Shown piece after piece: positions 16,522 through 24,405 of a stretch of DNA of 64,000 nt (its first letter is position 1; each line of letters begins with the position of its first letter). The stretch spans positions 26,153 to 90,152 of the forward strand of contig SHZM01000004.1 of assembly GCA_009692265.1 (NCBI GenBank). The letters run 5' to 3'. The stretch comes from Gammaproteobacteria bacterium (GTDB lineage Bacteria > Pseudomonadota > Gammaproteobacteria > Ga0077536). A model generated the notes under the pieces. That model saw nothing but the letters and a program-made list of their open reading frames with translations, was not told where the DNA came from and ran no database searches. A program made the position numbers and the translations under genes.

Positions 16522-18615
16522 TTAATGCGCGAGCGGGTCTGGTCGCAACTGCACCTTGGCGAGAAACGAACTCGCTTGTTCGGAATGAAGCATGGGGTCG
16601 AGTCCATTTGTAAACCACAGGCCGCGCCCTTTCCACCCGGTATCGAGATTGTCGATGCGCCCGTCCAGTCCACGTGTGTAGGTGTTCAATGGGTACGGCA
16701 CCCGGATGGTGGTAAATGTTTCAGTTTTTGGATCGAAGGCGAGTAGCGCATCGGAGTTGGTACCATTCATGATCACCACATCCTTCCCAAGCCCTAGCGT
16801 GTCGAACTGGTCCACCCACAGGTAGTAATGCATGTCCGTGCTGCCGCGGGGATCATTGGCGCTAAACCCTTGCGCGCGCGGCCCAGGCGTTGGCCACAAG
16901 GTCCAACCTTCCGAACATTGCGCGCCATCGCCCCAGGTTTGTTGACAACGACTGCGCTCGAATTTTGCGAGTTGGCCACTGCCTGCGAGTGCTGTCCATA
17001 CCTGGCCCGTGCTGTCCACATCCACGCCGCGTGGCCCGATGCCGGGCGCGGGCGGCAAAAATGCCTCGTGCTTGTTAGTCGCCGGGTCATAGCGCAAAAG
17101 CCAGCCAGGTTCGCCCGGAGGGCTCGAAATACCGGGTGGGATGGCCGACCACACCGCGCGATCCCGCGGGTTGGGGATCACGCCATATTGAAAGCCAACC
17201 AACGAGCGATCGGCTTTACCGTCGCCATCGGTATCCAAACGCACCTCGGAATAACCAATCGCCTGTTCGAGCGTTGCGGGGTTTTTCGGATCGTACTTCG
17301 CGGGATTAAACCAACCGACTGCGAAGTCGTCACCGCTCGTCCAAATCACGCCGTCAGCATCAAATTGCAAATGATGTGTGCCCGTGCAGGTATCGACGAG
17401 TTCCCAGGTTTTCGATTTCGGATCGTAAACGCCAAGTTGACGATGGTGGTGGTTGTTGATGATGACGGGATCGTCTTGGCAAAATTTTGGCAGGTCCTGC
17501 GCCCATTGCCGTCGGATTTGGGTGGTTAACCAGACTCGACCTTGCGCATCCATCATGGGGTTATGCGGATTCGCGGGATTTTTATACACGCCTGTATGTG
17601 ATGGCTCACCCCCCGGCCAAGGATCGCCTAACGAACCAAAACCATAGGGAGACGTTACATCGCCATTCAGCGCTTTATACGTTTGTTGTCCCCACGGCGT
17701 ACTGAAGCCATCGCGCGTCGGCACTTTGATGCGCTCAGCGCGGTGCGTGTTGGGGTCGACGACCAGCAAATAATCGTTCGCAAGATCAACCCCGTACACC
17801 GGCCCATTGGCATTGACGGTTGGGTTGCGTTTATCGGTCGCGATCTCATCATGCGCATAGGTGAACTCATCGCCCCACGCCCATTGCGTGATCACGAAAT
17901 TACGTTCGATCCCACGTGGCCGTGGTGGCGCTTGCGGCACCGCGCCCTGCGCCAGCTGCGTGCCCCATGCCGTCATCGCGGATAAAAGACGCGCACGCCC
18001 AAGCGTATCGGCGAAATAATTCATGCCGGCGGCTTTTAGGAATCCGTGATCGAAAGCCGCGCTTTCCGCCAACCTAGTGGGCGGGCTACCCACCTGATGA
18101 CACAGCACGCAACTGAGCTTGAACTGCGCAAACCATTGCGCGGGGCCAGCAAATGGATCGCGCGTTTGTGCCTTACTCTCGTGACTGAAGACTCCGCCCT
18201 CGCCCGCGGCATTGGCAAGGCCAAACGCGCCAACAGGCGGCGCAAACAAAGTAAGCCAATAGCTTGCGGGATAAACCTGCGCGGCCTCGAGTGCATCCGC
18301 CGCAGCCGCAACTTTAAGGGTTAGTTGTGTACCGACCGCGGCCTCCACCGGACTCGAATCGACCAAGCCATAACCACGTACCCACATCTTGAAATTGACC
18401 GCGGGTAATTCCGGTACCACGAATTTTCCCGCCTCGTCGGTCACCACGATTTTGCGCAGTGGTGTGGGCGTTGCCGTCGTTTCCGCGATGACCCACACGC
18501 CGGCTTCCGGCGCGCCCGTGGCGTTCACGACGTTGCCACTGATGAAATCTTCCACGGCGAGTGCGCGCCCCGCCACCAGCATGATCGAGAACAGCCATGC
18601 ACTGGGCACTTTCAT
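16522..18615 (-). CDS. Secreted cytochrome c / beta-propeller protein with a carboxypeptidase-regulatory-like domain
   Basis: 697 residues from the ATG at 18615. A signal peptide (PSAWLFSIMLVAGRALA) is followed by a carboxypeptidase regulatory-like beta-sandwich (ISGNVVNATGAPEAGVWV, residues ~25-115). A single haem-c site CVLCH lies near residue 170. The rest, ~230-690, has repeated blades with WLTTQ, GVIWTSGDDFAVGWFN, GPRGVDVDSTGQVWTAL and LWFTNGLDP, as in Vgb/virginiamycin-lyase-like propellers. Such proteins act in the periplasm. Electron transfer to or from an oxidised substrate is inferred, but none is identified. No partner oxidase is next to it. Confidence 0.72.
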   Translation of the reverse strand: MKVPSAWLFSIMLVAGRALAVEDFISGNVVNATGAPEAGVWVIAETTATPTPLRKIVVTDEAGKFVVPELPAVNFKMWVRGYGLVDSSPVEAAVGTQLTLKVAAAADALEAAQVYPASYWLTLFAPPVGAFGLANAAGEGGVFSHESKAQTRDPFAGPAQWFAQFKLSCVLCHQVGSPPTRLAESAAFDHGFLKAAGMNYFADTLGRARLLSAMTAWGTQLAQGAVPQAPPRPRGIERNFVITQWAWGDEFTYAHDEIATDKRNPTVNANGPVYGVDLANDYLLVVDPNTHRAERIKVPTRDGFSTPWGQQTYKALNGDVTSPYGFGSLGDPWPGGEPSHTGVYKNPANPHNPMMDAQGRVWLTTQIRRQWAQDLPKFCQDDPVIINNHHHRQLGVYDPKSKTWELVDTCTGTHHLQFDADGVIWTSGDDFAVGWFNPAKYDPKNPATLEQAIGYSEVRLDTDGDGKADRSLVGFQYGVIPNPRDRAVWSAIPPGISSPPGEPGWLLRYDPATNKHEAFLPPAPGIGPRGVDVDSTGQVWTALAGSGQLAKFERSRCQQTWGDGAQCSEGWTLWPTPGPRAQGFSANDPRGSTDMHYYLWVDQFDTLGLGKDVVIMNGTNSDALLAFDPKTETFTTIRVPYPLNTYTRGLDGRIDNLDTGWKGRGLWFTNGLDPMLHSEQASSFLAKVQLRPDPLAH

Positions 18616-18732
18616 ATCCACCAATCCTCGCGCTTTGTGTGGCGACAGTTTAGGTAATTTTCCGTCAGCATCGCTTAGTTAATTGGCTTCCCATCGCGGC
18701 GCTGCTCGCATTACGACGCGCGGGATGGCTGA

Positions 18733-19920
18733 TTACACTACGTGATCGCGGCTCAGCGTCGCGATCTCTTCATCGCTCAGCCCAAGCGCACGCAGAATTT
18801 CGTCTTTATGCTCGCCCGCGGGTCCGATCGTTCGACGAAGCTGCGCTGGCGTGCGCGAGAGCGTAAACGCCGGAGCGACCAGCGCCAAAGTGTCACCGGA
18901 CGGTGTCGGAACATCCGTCGCCAGGGCGAGGTACTGTACTTGGCGATCCGCGAAGACCTCATTCATTTTGTAGATCGGTCCACACGGTACGCCGGCCGAA
19001 TTGAGCGCGGCGATGAGATCACCGGAAGACCAGGTTACCGTCCGCGCGCTGATCGCGTCGTTCAGCGCGACGCGCTGCGCCGAACGGAGATCGGCGGTGG
19101 CGAAGTCAGGCTGGTGGATGAGTTCCGGTGCCTCCAACGCGGTGCATAGTCGCGCGTAAATTGTATTTCCACTGGCGGCAATATTGACGAAACCATCAGC
19201 GGTTGGATACACACTGGTGGGCATCGAGGTTGGATGATCGTTGCCCGCCTGGCCAGGAATTTCGCCATCGACGAGCCAGCGAGCGGCTTGAAAATCCATG
19301 ACGTTGATCATCGCCGCGAGCAGCGAGGTCGTTACCCATTGGCCGCGCCCCGATTGAGTACGCTCGGCGAGCGCGATCAAAATACCGAGCGCCGCGAATA
19401 AACCAGCACTAGAATCGGCAACCGCGGTGCCGGCGCGCAGCGGTCCTTGTCCCCGGTGCCCGGTCGTCCACATCAATCCCCCCATGCCCTGTGCGATTTG
19501 GTCGAACCCGGCGTGATCACGATACGGGCCGGTCTCCCCAAAGCCCGAAATGCTCGCGTAGATAAGGCGCGGATTCTCGGCAGCCAACGTGTCGTAGTCG
19601 ATCCCAAGCCGTTGCTTAACCGCTGGTCGATAGTTCTCGACCAAGATGTCCGTGGTGTGCACGAGTTGTTTTAGTATCGCGAGCCCGCGCGGGTCTTTCA
19701 GGTTTAAGGTCAGCGAACGTTTATTGCGATGGAGGTTCTGAAAATCGCCACCGCCGCGGTTGCCTAAGCCGTCGTCACCTTCCTTCGGTTGTTCGATCTT
19801 GATGACATCCGCACCCCAATCGGCGAACTGCCGCACGCAGGTGGGTCCTGAGCGCAGGCGAGTGAGATCTATTACCCGCAGATGGGCTAGCGCGCCCCGA
19901 GTCATGGTTCGCGGGGTCAT
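18733..19920 (-). CDS. CaiB/BaiF family CoA transferase
   Basis: 395 residues. Start MTPRTMTRGALAHLRVIDLT, then the family markers SGPTCVRQFADWGADVIKIEQP, NLHRNKRSLTLNLKDP and VENYRPAVKQRLGIDYD. The catalytic Asp of class III CoA transferases is probably the D of AVADSSAGLFAALG. The enzyme should move CoA between two carboxylic acids without a ping-pong thiol; the substrates are unknown. Its start codon overlaps the stop of the upstream hydrolase gene (ATGA), so the two are translated together, suggesting CoA activation of a hydrolysis product. Confidence 0.87.
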   Translation of the reverse strand: MTPRTMTRGALAHLRVIDLTRLRSGPTCVRQFADWGADVIKIEQPKEGDDGLGNRGGGDFQNLHRNKRSLTLNLKDPRGLAILKQLVHTTDILVENYRPAVKQRLGIDYDTLAAENPRLIYASISGFGETGPYRDHAGFDQIAQGMGGLMWTTGHRGQGPLRAGTAVADSSAGLFAALGILIALAERTQSGRGQWVTTSLLAAMINVMDFQAARWLVDGEIPGQAGNDHPTSMPTSVYPTADGFVNIAASGNTIYARLCTALEAPELIHQPDFATADLRSAQRVALNDAISARTVTWSSGDLIAALNSAGVPCGPIYKMNEVFADRQVQYLALATDVPTPSGDTLALVAPAFTLSRTPAQLRRTIGPAGEHKDEILRALGLSDEEIATLSRDHVV

Positions 19921-20765
19921 GCTGTGCGGACTGCCCAGCGCCCGGATTCAACCTGCTGAAAGAATTGTTCGACGAGATAATTGAACAGTGCAGGCTCTTC
20001 TAGGTTCAGGACATGTCCACTATTGGGCAGCACGGCAAGCGCTGCAGCCGGCAGGGTGCGTTTCAACATCAGACTGGGTTCGAGGGTTGGTTCGTCTTCG
20101 TCGCCGGCGACGATCAAGGTAGGCGTCGTCGTCGCGCGGAGCAAGTCGGTAAGTTGGTACAGCGACGATCGTCGCCCTTGGTAACCCGCCATGGTATTGG
20201 CCGAGCCGAGATCGGAGTGATCCGAAAAGATTCGAATGAATTCGGCGAACCCGCGCGGATCTTTCGCCTTCAATTGCACCCGGCCTGGCCCATGGCCGTA
20301 GGTCGAAGCGAAGTGCGCAATCCCTTGGGTGCGAATCAACGCCGCGTTCTCGCGGGCGTGGGCTTGAAATTCAAGGTAACCATCAGGGTGCGCGCCATAG
20401 CCACAGCCCGCGACAACCAGGGACAGCGCTCGCGGGCCATGGCGTATGCCGAAATGCAAGGTCGCAAAGGCGCCCATCGAAAGTCCGACGATATGCGCTT
20501 GTGCGATGTCGAGGCCGTCGAGCACGGCAAGGATGTCGTCACGTGCGTGGTCCTGCGAATAGCTGTCGCTCGACTCCGGAACCGCGGAGGGCGGATAACC
20601 CCGTGCATTAAACGTGATGCATCGATAACGCCGCGCGAAATGCCGCACCTGGGGCTCCCAACTGCGAGAGTCGCCCGCGAATTCGTGGACGAAGACGACA
20701 GGCGTGCCGGTGCCAGTCTCTTCGTAATAGAGGTTGACGCCGTCGGCGGTGGTGATTGAGGACAT
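19917..20765 (-). CDS. Alpha/beta hydrolase
   Basis: 282 residues. Canonical order: VVFVHEFAGDSRSW (HG-like oxyanion segment), RCITFNARGYPPS, nucleophile elbow GLSMGAF (Ser ~98), acidic residue near VAGDEDEPTLEP and catalytic His in NSGHVLNLEEPALF. It belongs to the 3-oxoadipate enol-lactonase-like branch by general layout, but the substrate is not determined. It is translationally coupled to the following CoA transferase. A 55-bp piece of this gene (20591-20645) recurs perfectly at 22446-22500 beyond the group II intron. A 21-bp motif shared with another hydrolase gene lies about 70 bases upstream. Confidence 0.85.
   Translation of the reverse strand: MSSITTADGVNLYYEETGTGTPVVFVHEFAGDSRSWEPQVRHFARRYRCITFNARGYPPSAVPESSDSYSQDHARDDILAVLDGLDIAQAHIVGLSMGAFATLHFGIRHGPRALSLVVAGCGYGAHPDGYLEFQAHARENAALIRTQGIAHFASTYGHGPGRVQLKAKDPRGFAEFIRIFSDHSDLGSANTMAGYQGRRSSLYQLTDLLRATTTPTLIVAGDEDEPTLEPSLMLKRTLPAAALAVLPNSGHVLNLEEPALFNYLVEQFFQQVESGRWAVRTA
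20591..20645. repeat. 55-bp perfect direct repeat, copy 1 (inside the hydrolase gene)
   Basis: These 55 bases encode the hydrolase segment RHFARRYRCITFNARGYP. They are identical to 22446-22500, and the bases on both sides differ. Confidence 0.9.
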
Positions 20766-20834
20766 GTCGCGGTTCTCGTCAGTTAGGTTCGTCGAGCGCC
20801 ATGGCGGTCGTGACGCGTCGGCGCGGGAGCGCTG

Positions 20835-20855
20835 ATTATCCTAGAAACGGCAGTT
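20835..20855 (-). promoter_or_regulatory. 21-bp motif upstream of the hydrolase gene (copy 1)
   Basis: On the minus strand it reads AACTGCCGTTTCTAGGATAA plus T. It differs by one base from 47023-47043, which sits upstream of another alpha/beta hydrolase gene in the same orientation. The TAAT end could be part of a -10 element. Promoter or operator function is inferred from position only. Confidence 0.35.
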
Positions 20856-20881
20856 GAACGTCGTGCGCTGTGTGTTCCTTG

Positions 20882-22380
20882 GTGTGCAGGGCAAGGCGCG
20901 ACGAGGAGGAATAGCGAGCACATCCTCCGAGTTCCAACGCCGCCATGCGCGTCGGGGGACGCGCTGAGCATGACTTAGCGAGGCGCACTCTCAAGGTAAG
21001 ACTGGGAAACGCTGTCAGGTTTATTGTGCGTCCAGCGAAGGCTGGCGTGTTCAGCAGGAGACAGCCTGCCGGGGTAGAAATCAGGGCCCCGTAGCTAAAA
21101 TGGCGGCGTGTTGGGAGACCGCTACGTTGAAGCCTATCGACAACGTCATCGTGAGGATGGCGGCGAATTATCAGGCCGTAGCGCAAGCGAACGAGAAGTG
21201 GCCTCGAAATGACAGTGACCCGGAGGCTGAGCTCGCAATAAACGGGTGAAGGCAGCAAGTGGGCGACGCACACTGATTGAGGCGGCGGCACTCTCCGGCG
21301 GGTTGATTATCAACGGCATGATGACCAGGACATGCTAAGCAACTGGAGAGACCCGTCTCGTCCCGACGAGAAATAGTCGGAGCAAGGTAGGCCGTATAAC
21401 CGGTGCTCCCGGGAAAGCGGCCGACGATGAGCGGGAGTCGGACGGGCTCGTAGTAGCGAGGAGCCGGGTTAACGTCCGTGGAGCGAAGGGGCCTTGCCTT
21501 GAGTAGAGGTTTCGTCAACACGGGGGGCCGGGGCGAGATGATAAAGGCGCCTATGGAATTGCAAGACCTGAGACGGAAGCTATACGCCAAGGCGAAGGCT
21601 GAAGGGACGTGGCGATGTTGGGGGCTGTACGTGCATGTCTGTATGTTGAACATGCGCGTTATGCGGATGACATTGTGGTGCTGGTCGATGCGCATTCGCG
21701 CCACGACTGGCTGCTGCGGGCGGTGAAGAAACGATTACGAGAAGAGTTAGCCAAGCTGCACGTAGAAATTAATGAAGCGAAGAGCCGCAAGGTCGATCTC
21801 TGCCGAAGCGAGAGCTTTGGTTTTTTGGGCTTCGACTTTCGCCGAGTCCGTAGTCGACGCGGGGTCTGGCGAGCGCAGTACACGCCGATGCTGAAGAAGC
21901 GCACGGCGTTATTGCACCAGCTCAAGGAAGTGTTCCGTCGCCATTGTTCGCAGCCTGTGGGAGGGGTGGTGGCAAGCATCGCCCCGATCTTGCGAGGTTG
22001 GGTGAACTATTTTGCGGTGGGGCATTCGAGTCGGTGTCTTCGTTACGTTAAGGACTGGGTTTCGCCGTAGATACGACACTATTTGATGCGTTCCCGGCAG
22101 GGTCACGGCTTTGGTTGGCGGCGATGGAGTAGGCGTTGGTTGTATGACGCATTGGGACCGTTTAACGAGTACCGACTACGTCGACCCGCGCAGAAAGTTG
22201 TGCCGACCGGATAGGTCGCATAAGCCTTGGCGCGAAACTGACAGGAAAGCGTAGTGCGGGAAAACCGCTCGCTGCGTTTGCGGTGGCGGGGGCTGGAAAC
22301 GAGGCAGGGTCGAGATGCTGTGACACTCGCGTACGAAAGGGCGAGCAACAGAGAACACAAACTTCGACCTACACCGGCGC
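20882..22380 (+). mobile_element. Decayed group II intron
   Basis: A structured, gene-poor stretch begins near GTGTGC (20882), which fits the GUGYG 5' consensus, and contains blocks typical of intron domain I. A maturase remnant lies inside. After its stop the segment near 22250-22285 can form a domain-V-like hairpin with a GAAA loop (TGCGGGAAAACCGC). The 3' end is placed loosely near 22380 and both ends are approximate. The internal deletion of the reverse transcriptase makes it immobile on its own. It lies just upstream of the hydrolase operon, outside the coding region. Confidence 0.6.
21538..22214 (+). pseudogene. ltrA: Group II intron reverse transcriptase/maturase, internally deleted and frameshifted
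   Basis: The N-terminal piece MELQDLRRKLYAKAKAEG...WGLYVHVC matches the start of LtrA-type proteins. At about 21643-21656 the sequence jumps, skipping the first five RT motifs, and continues in another frame with the catalytic core RYADDIVVLVD (YADD at 21660-21671). GFLGFDFRRVRSRRG and RGWVNYFAVGHSSRCL of the thumb/X domain follow. After KDWVSP a further shift is needed to read MRSRQGHGFGWRRWS...VVPTG up to the TAG at 22214. Intact proteins are over 400 residues, and two RT motifs plus the frame are lost, so no activity is expected. Confidence 0.85.
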
Positions 22381-22888
22381 GCCAGTCCTCGACCCTACTT
22401 GGAGATTTAACACCGCCGCGCTAATTAAACCTGACACCGTTTTCCGCGGATAACCCCGTGCATTAAACGTGATGCATCGATAACGCCGCGCGAAATGCCG
22501 AGCGAAACAGCCGCCGCTGACCAGTCCTTCAGGAGCCTTCCATTTCCCCGCACTCGACGCTCGATTCCGTGGGATAGGGCTGGCAAAGGGCAGTGCCGGG
22601 AATAAATAGCACGCGCCAAACGTCATCTTTTCGACGGGCACGAAAGCGCCCAATGAACCCGATAGGCGTTGCCAGCAGGACAGGGGCTGCCGGAAACGGC
22701 GGCACTTCTTGACGTTACAAGAGGAGATATGCCTTGAGCATGATCGAACTGATGGATAAGGCGCTTCGTATAACCGCGAGCTTGTCAGAAATCTTGTGTG
22801 TGAGCCGTTGTTGATTAATCGGCGACACTGAATCGGTCTCCGAATTGTATCGCGAATTGTGCCTTGGCTTGAGCCCAGGCGATAGGTT
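22381..22888. other. Gene-poor mosaic after the intron
   Basis: About 500 bases with no convincing gene. It contains the second copy of the 55-bp hydrolase repeat and a short frame with a good ribosome site (GAGGAG) at 22734-22814 that encodes only about 26 residues. It looks like accumulated insertion debris. Confidence 0.5.
22446..22500. repeat. 55-bp perfect direct repeat, copy 2
   Basis: Identical to 20591-20645 of the hydrolase gene. Here it is outside any gene and out of its original context. Confidence 0.9.
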
Positions 22889-22954
22889 TCACCGAAACCG
22901 CGGCATCACCTCCTGCGCGAAGCGCTCCAAGCTTTCGCTAAAGATTGCTGGCGT
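22889..22954 (-). pseudogene. C-terminal stub of an LLM-class oxidoreductase
   Basis: The minus strand encodes AIFSESLERFAQEVMPRFR followed by a stop, which matches the common C-terminus (SxxxFAxEVMPxFR) of luciferase-like monooxygenases. Upstream the similarity ends at the palindromic repeat, so only about 20 residues are left. The assignment is by motif alone. Confidence 0.5.
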
Positions 22955-22960
22955 AAATCG

Positions 22961-23015
22961 GGGACACCCATCGATTCGGAACTAATTTTTTTGGGGAGGG
23001 ATCAGTGGGTGTCCC
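22961..23015. repeat. REP/MITE-like inverted repeat
   Basis: GGGACACCCA (22961-22970) and its exact complement TGGGTGTCCC (23006-23015) enclose 35 bases with a T-run. A further GGTGTCCCCGTAT-like copy follows near 23043-23056. Such GGGGACACCC motifs are common in dispersed palindromes mobilised by Y1 transposases in gammaproteobacteria. No transposase is nearby. Confidence 0.6.
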
Positions 23016-23097
23016 GTATTCGCCCCGTATTCTCTGACCTGCCGGTGTCCCCGTATTTCGGTCCCGTCAATTCGCTGGACGTTCCATAATTCTTGCA

Positions 23098-23481
23098 CTA
23101 ACAGGCTAGCGCGACGTGCAGTTGGCTCAACGACTTGTCTGTCGTCAGAAGGCGCAGCGTTTCGACCTCACACTGTGCGAGCAACAAGCGGTCGAACGGA
23201 TCAGCGTGGGGCGTTTTTACATATTCCACGGCCAACGCGTGTCGCATCGTGACGTCAAGGCTTTGGAATCCTGCTTCGGCGATGGCGGCCTCTAGTTGCG
23301 CCAATGGGAAACCGAGGTGGTGCTTGCCGAGAGCCACTTTGATGACGATTTCCCAGACGCTGCCACTACTTACCCAGCAGTCATTGGCTGGATCTGTGAG
23401 TACCTCTCGAGCCCGCGCTGAGAGTCGCGGACTGTCCGCAAGCGCCCAAAGCACGATATGTGTGTCGAGCAGAATCCTCAC
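23098..23481 (-). CDS. vapC: PIN-domain toxin (VapC family)
   Basis: 127 residues, normal for VapC. The acidic active-site residues are visible: Asp in MRILLDTHIVLWAL, Glu in SVWEIVIKVALGK, and Asp in ADPFDRLLLAQ, with a further TDKSL acidic position near the end. PIN toxins are Mg-dependent ribonucleases, many of which cut tRNA or rRNA. The start overlaps the antitoxin stop by four bases (ATGA), the usual arrangement. The subtype (S/TWEI ... HxDPFDRLL) is the common type II group. No sign of decay. Confidence 0.9.
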   Translation of the reverse strand: MRILLDTHIVLWALADSPRLSARAREVLTDPANDCWVSSGSVWEIVIKVALGKHHLGFPLAQLEAAIAEAGFQSLDVTMRHALAVEYVKTPHADPFDRLLLAQCEVETLRLLTTDKSLSQLHVALAC

Positions 23482-23729
23482 GGTTCTGCAGCCGTGCCGA
23501 AAAGGCGCTTGACCTGTGTCTTGGTCAAGGGTTTGGCGACATCATCCAACAATTTTTGCGGTAAGCGCCCCTTAAGCACACCAAGTTTAATCCCGCGCTT
23601 TTTCGCCAGCTGGACGAGTTCGACCACGGACTTCCCGGCCCTCGCCAATACCACCCGTTCGCCAGCCTCGGCCGCTTCTACCAACTGCGATAGAGTGGTT
23701 TTCGCCTCATGAATGTTAACTTTTCGCAT
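23478..23729 (-). CDS. Phd/YefM-type antitoxin partner of the PIN toxin
   Basis: 83 residues. The N-terminal half MRKVNIHEAKTTLSQLVEAA...GERVVLARAGKSV is the DNA-binding Phd/YefM fold. The C-terminal half (KLGVLKGRLPQKLLDDV) should wrap the toxin. It precedes and overlaps the toxin gene. A perfect palindrome lies just upstream of its start (23743-23760) and is the likely autoregulatory operator. The short life of such antitoxins is family knowledge, not visible here. Confidence 0.88.
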   Translation of the reverse strand: MRKVNIHEAKTTLSQLVEAAEAGERVVLARAGKSVVELVQLAKKRGIKLGVLKGRLPQKLLDDVAKPLTKTQVKRLFGTAAEP

Positions 23730-23742
23730 CGCACACCTCTAT

Positions 23743-23760
23743 TTAGCTAATCATAGCTAA
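23743..23760 (-). promoter_or_regulatory. Toxin-antitoxin operator palindrome
   Basis: TTAGCTA-ATCA-TAGCTAA is a perfect 7+4+7 inverted repeat ending 14 bases upstream of the antitoxin start. Phd-type antitoxins bind such palindromes to repress their own operon. Confidence 0.65.
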
Positions 23761-23889
23761 GCACAGGCGAAAGGTGCGCGCAAGCGAAGTAAATCTAGGT
23801 GTTTGCATTTTTATGGACACTCCGTGCGTAACTTGGAGAGGACCTTAATTCTAAGCGCTGCACGAACCTCGTATTCATGTAATTCCCGA

Positions 23890-23987
23890 ACAGAGGTGCT
23901 GGCCAGGGCGATATTGATCATGCCTTCAGACCACAGGTATGCGATGGTTGCATCCAGCATCGCCAAAGACGAGTCTTGCTTAGAATG
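23890..23987 (-). pseudogene. Internal fragment of a CaiB/BaiF CoA transferase
   Basis: The minus strand reads KQDSSLAMLDATIAYLWSEG, continuing MINIALA. This resembles the segment of CaiB-type CoA transferases around SLLDAxIAFLWPEGM. No start, stop or other family motif is found nearby, so this is at most a 30-residue remnant. It lies between the toxin-antitoxin pair and the monooxygenase cluster. Confidence 0.4.
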
Positions 23988-24066
23988 TGTAGTGTGGCGG
24001 TGTACGGCTGACCGCGATCGTTCGAATTATTTTCGTTAACGCATAGAGGGAGGAGGTTCTGGGTTT

Positions 24067-24405
24067 ATGGCGTTCGAAAAAATATGCACATTGGATGATG
24101 TTTGGGAAGGCGACATGGCGTCCTTCGAGACAAGTGACGGAACTGGGGTTTTAGTCGTGTTTGCGAGCGGCGGCGAATTGAAGGCCTTTCAGAGTTTGTG
24201 TCCGCACCAAGGATTCGAATTGATCGACGGAAAGCTTGAAGGCCACGTGCTTACGTGCACGGCGCACCTGTGGGAGTTCGACGTGCGCAGCGGTAAAGGC
24301 GTTAATCCAATGGACTGCAGGCTGACGGTTTATCCAACGAAGATCGAAGGCAACGATGTCTATGTTGACGTTACGAAGGTCGCGCCATTCGATTCGTACT
24401 CGTAA
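24067..24405 (+). CDS. tmoC: Rieske-type ferredoxin of a soluble diiron monooxygenase (TmoC-like)
   Basis: 112 residues, with a strong GGAGGAGG ribosome site. The Rieske motif is complete: LCPHQGFELIDGKLEGH provides CxH and LTCTAHLWEFD provides CxxH. In toluene/alkene monooxygenases this protein shuttles electrons from a flavin reductase to the diiron hydroxylase. Length and sequence (FEKICTLDDVWEGDMASFET start) match TmoC. Unusually it is the first gene, 613 bases ahead of the alpha subunit, whereas in tmo, tou and iso operons it follows A and B. No reductase gene (TmoF) is seen. Confidence 0.9.
   Translation: MAFEKICTLDDVWEGDMASFETSDGTGVLVVFASGGELKAFQSLCPHQGFELIDGKLEGHVLTCTAHLWEFDVRSGKGVNPMDCRLTVYPTKIEGNDVYVDVTKVAPFDSYS

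Noticed and set aside
22734-22814. Small ORF with GAGGAG ribosome site after the intron
   Set aside because: Encodes only about 26 residues without a recognisable family; lies in repeat debris.
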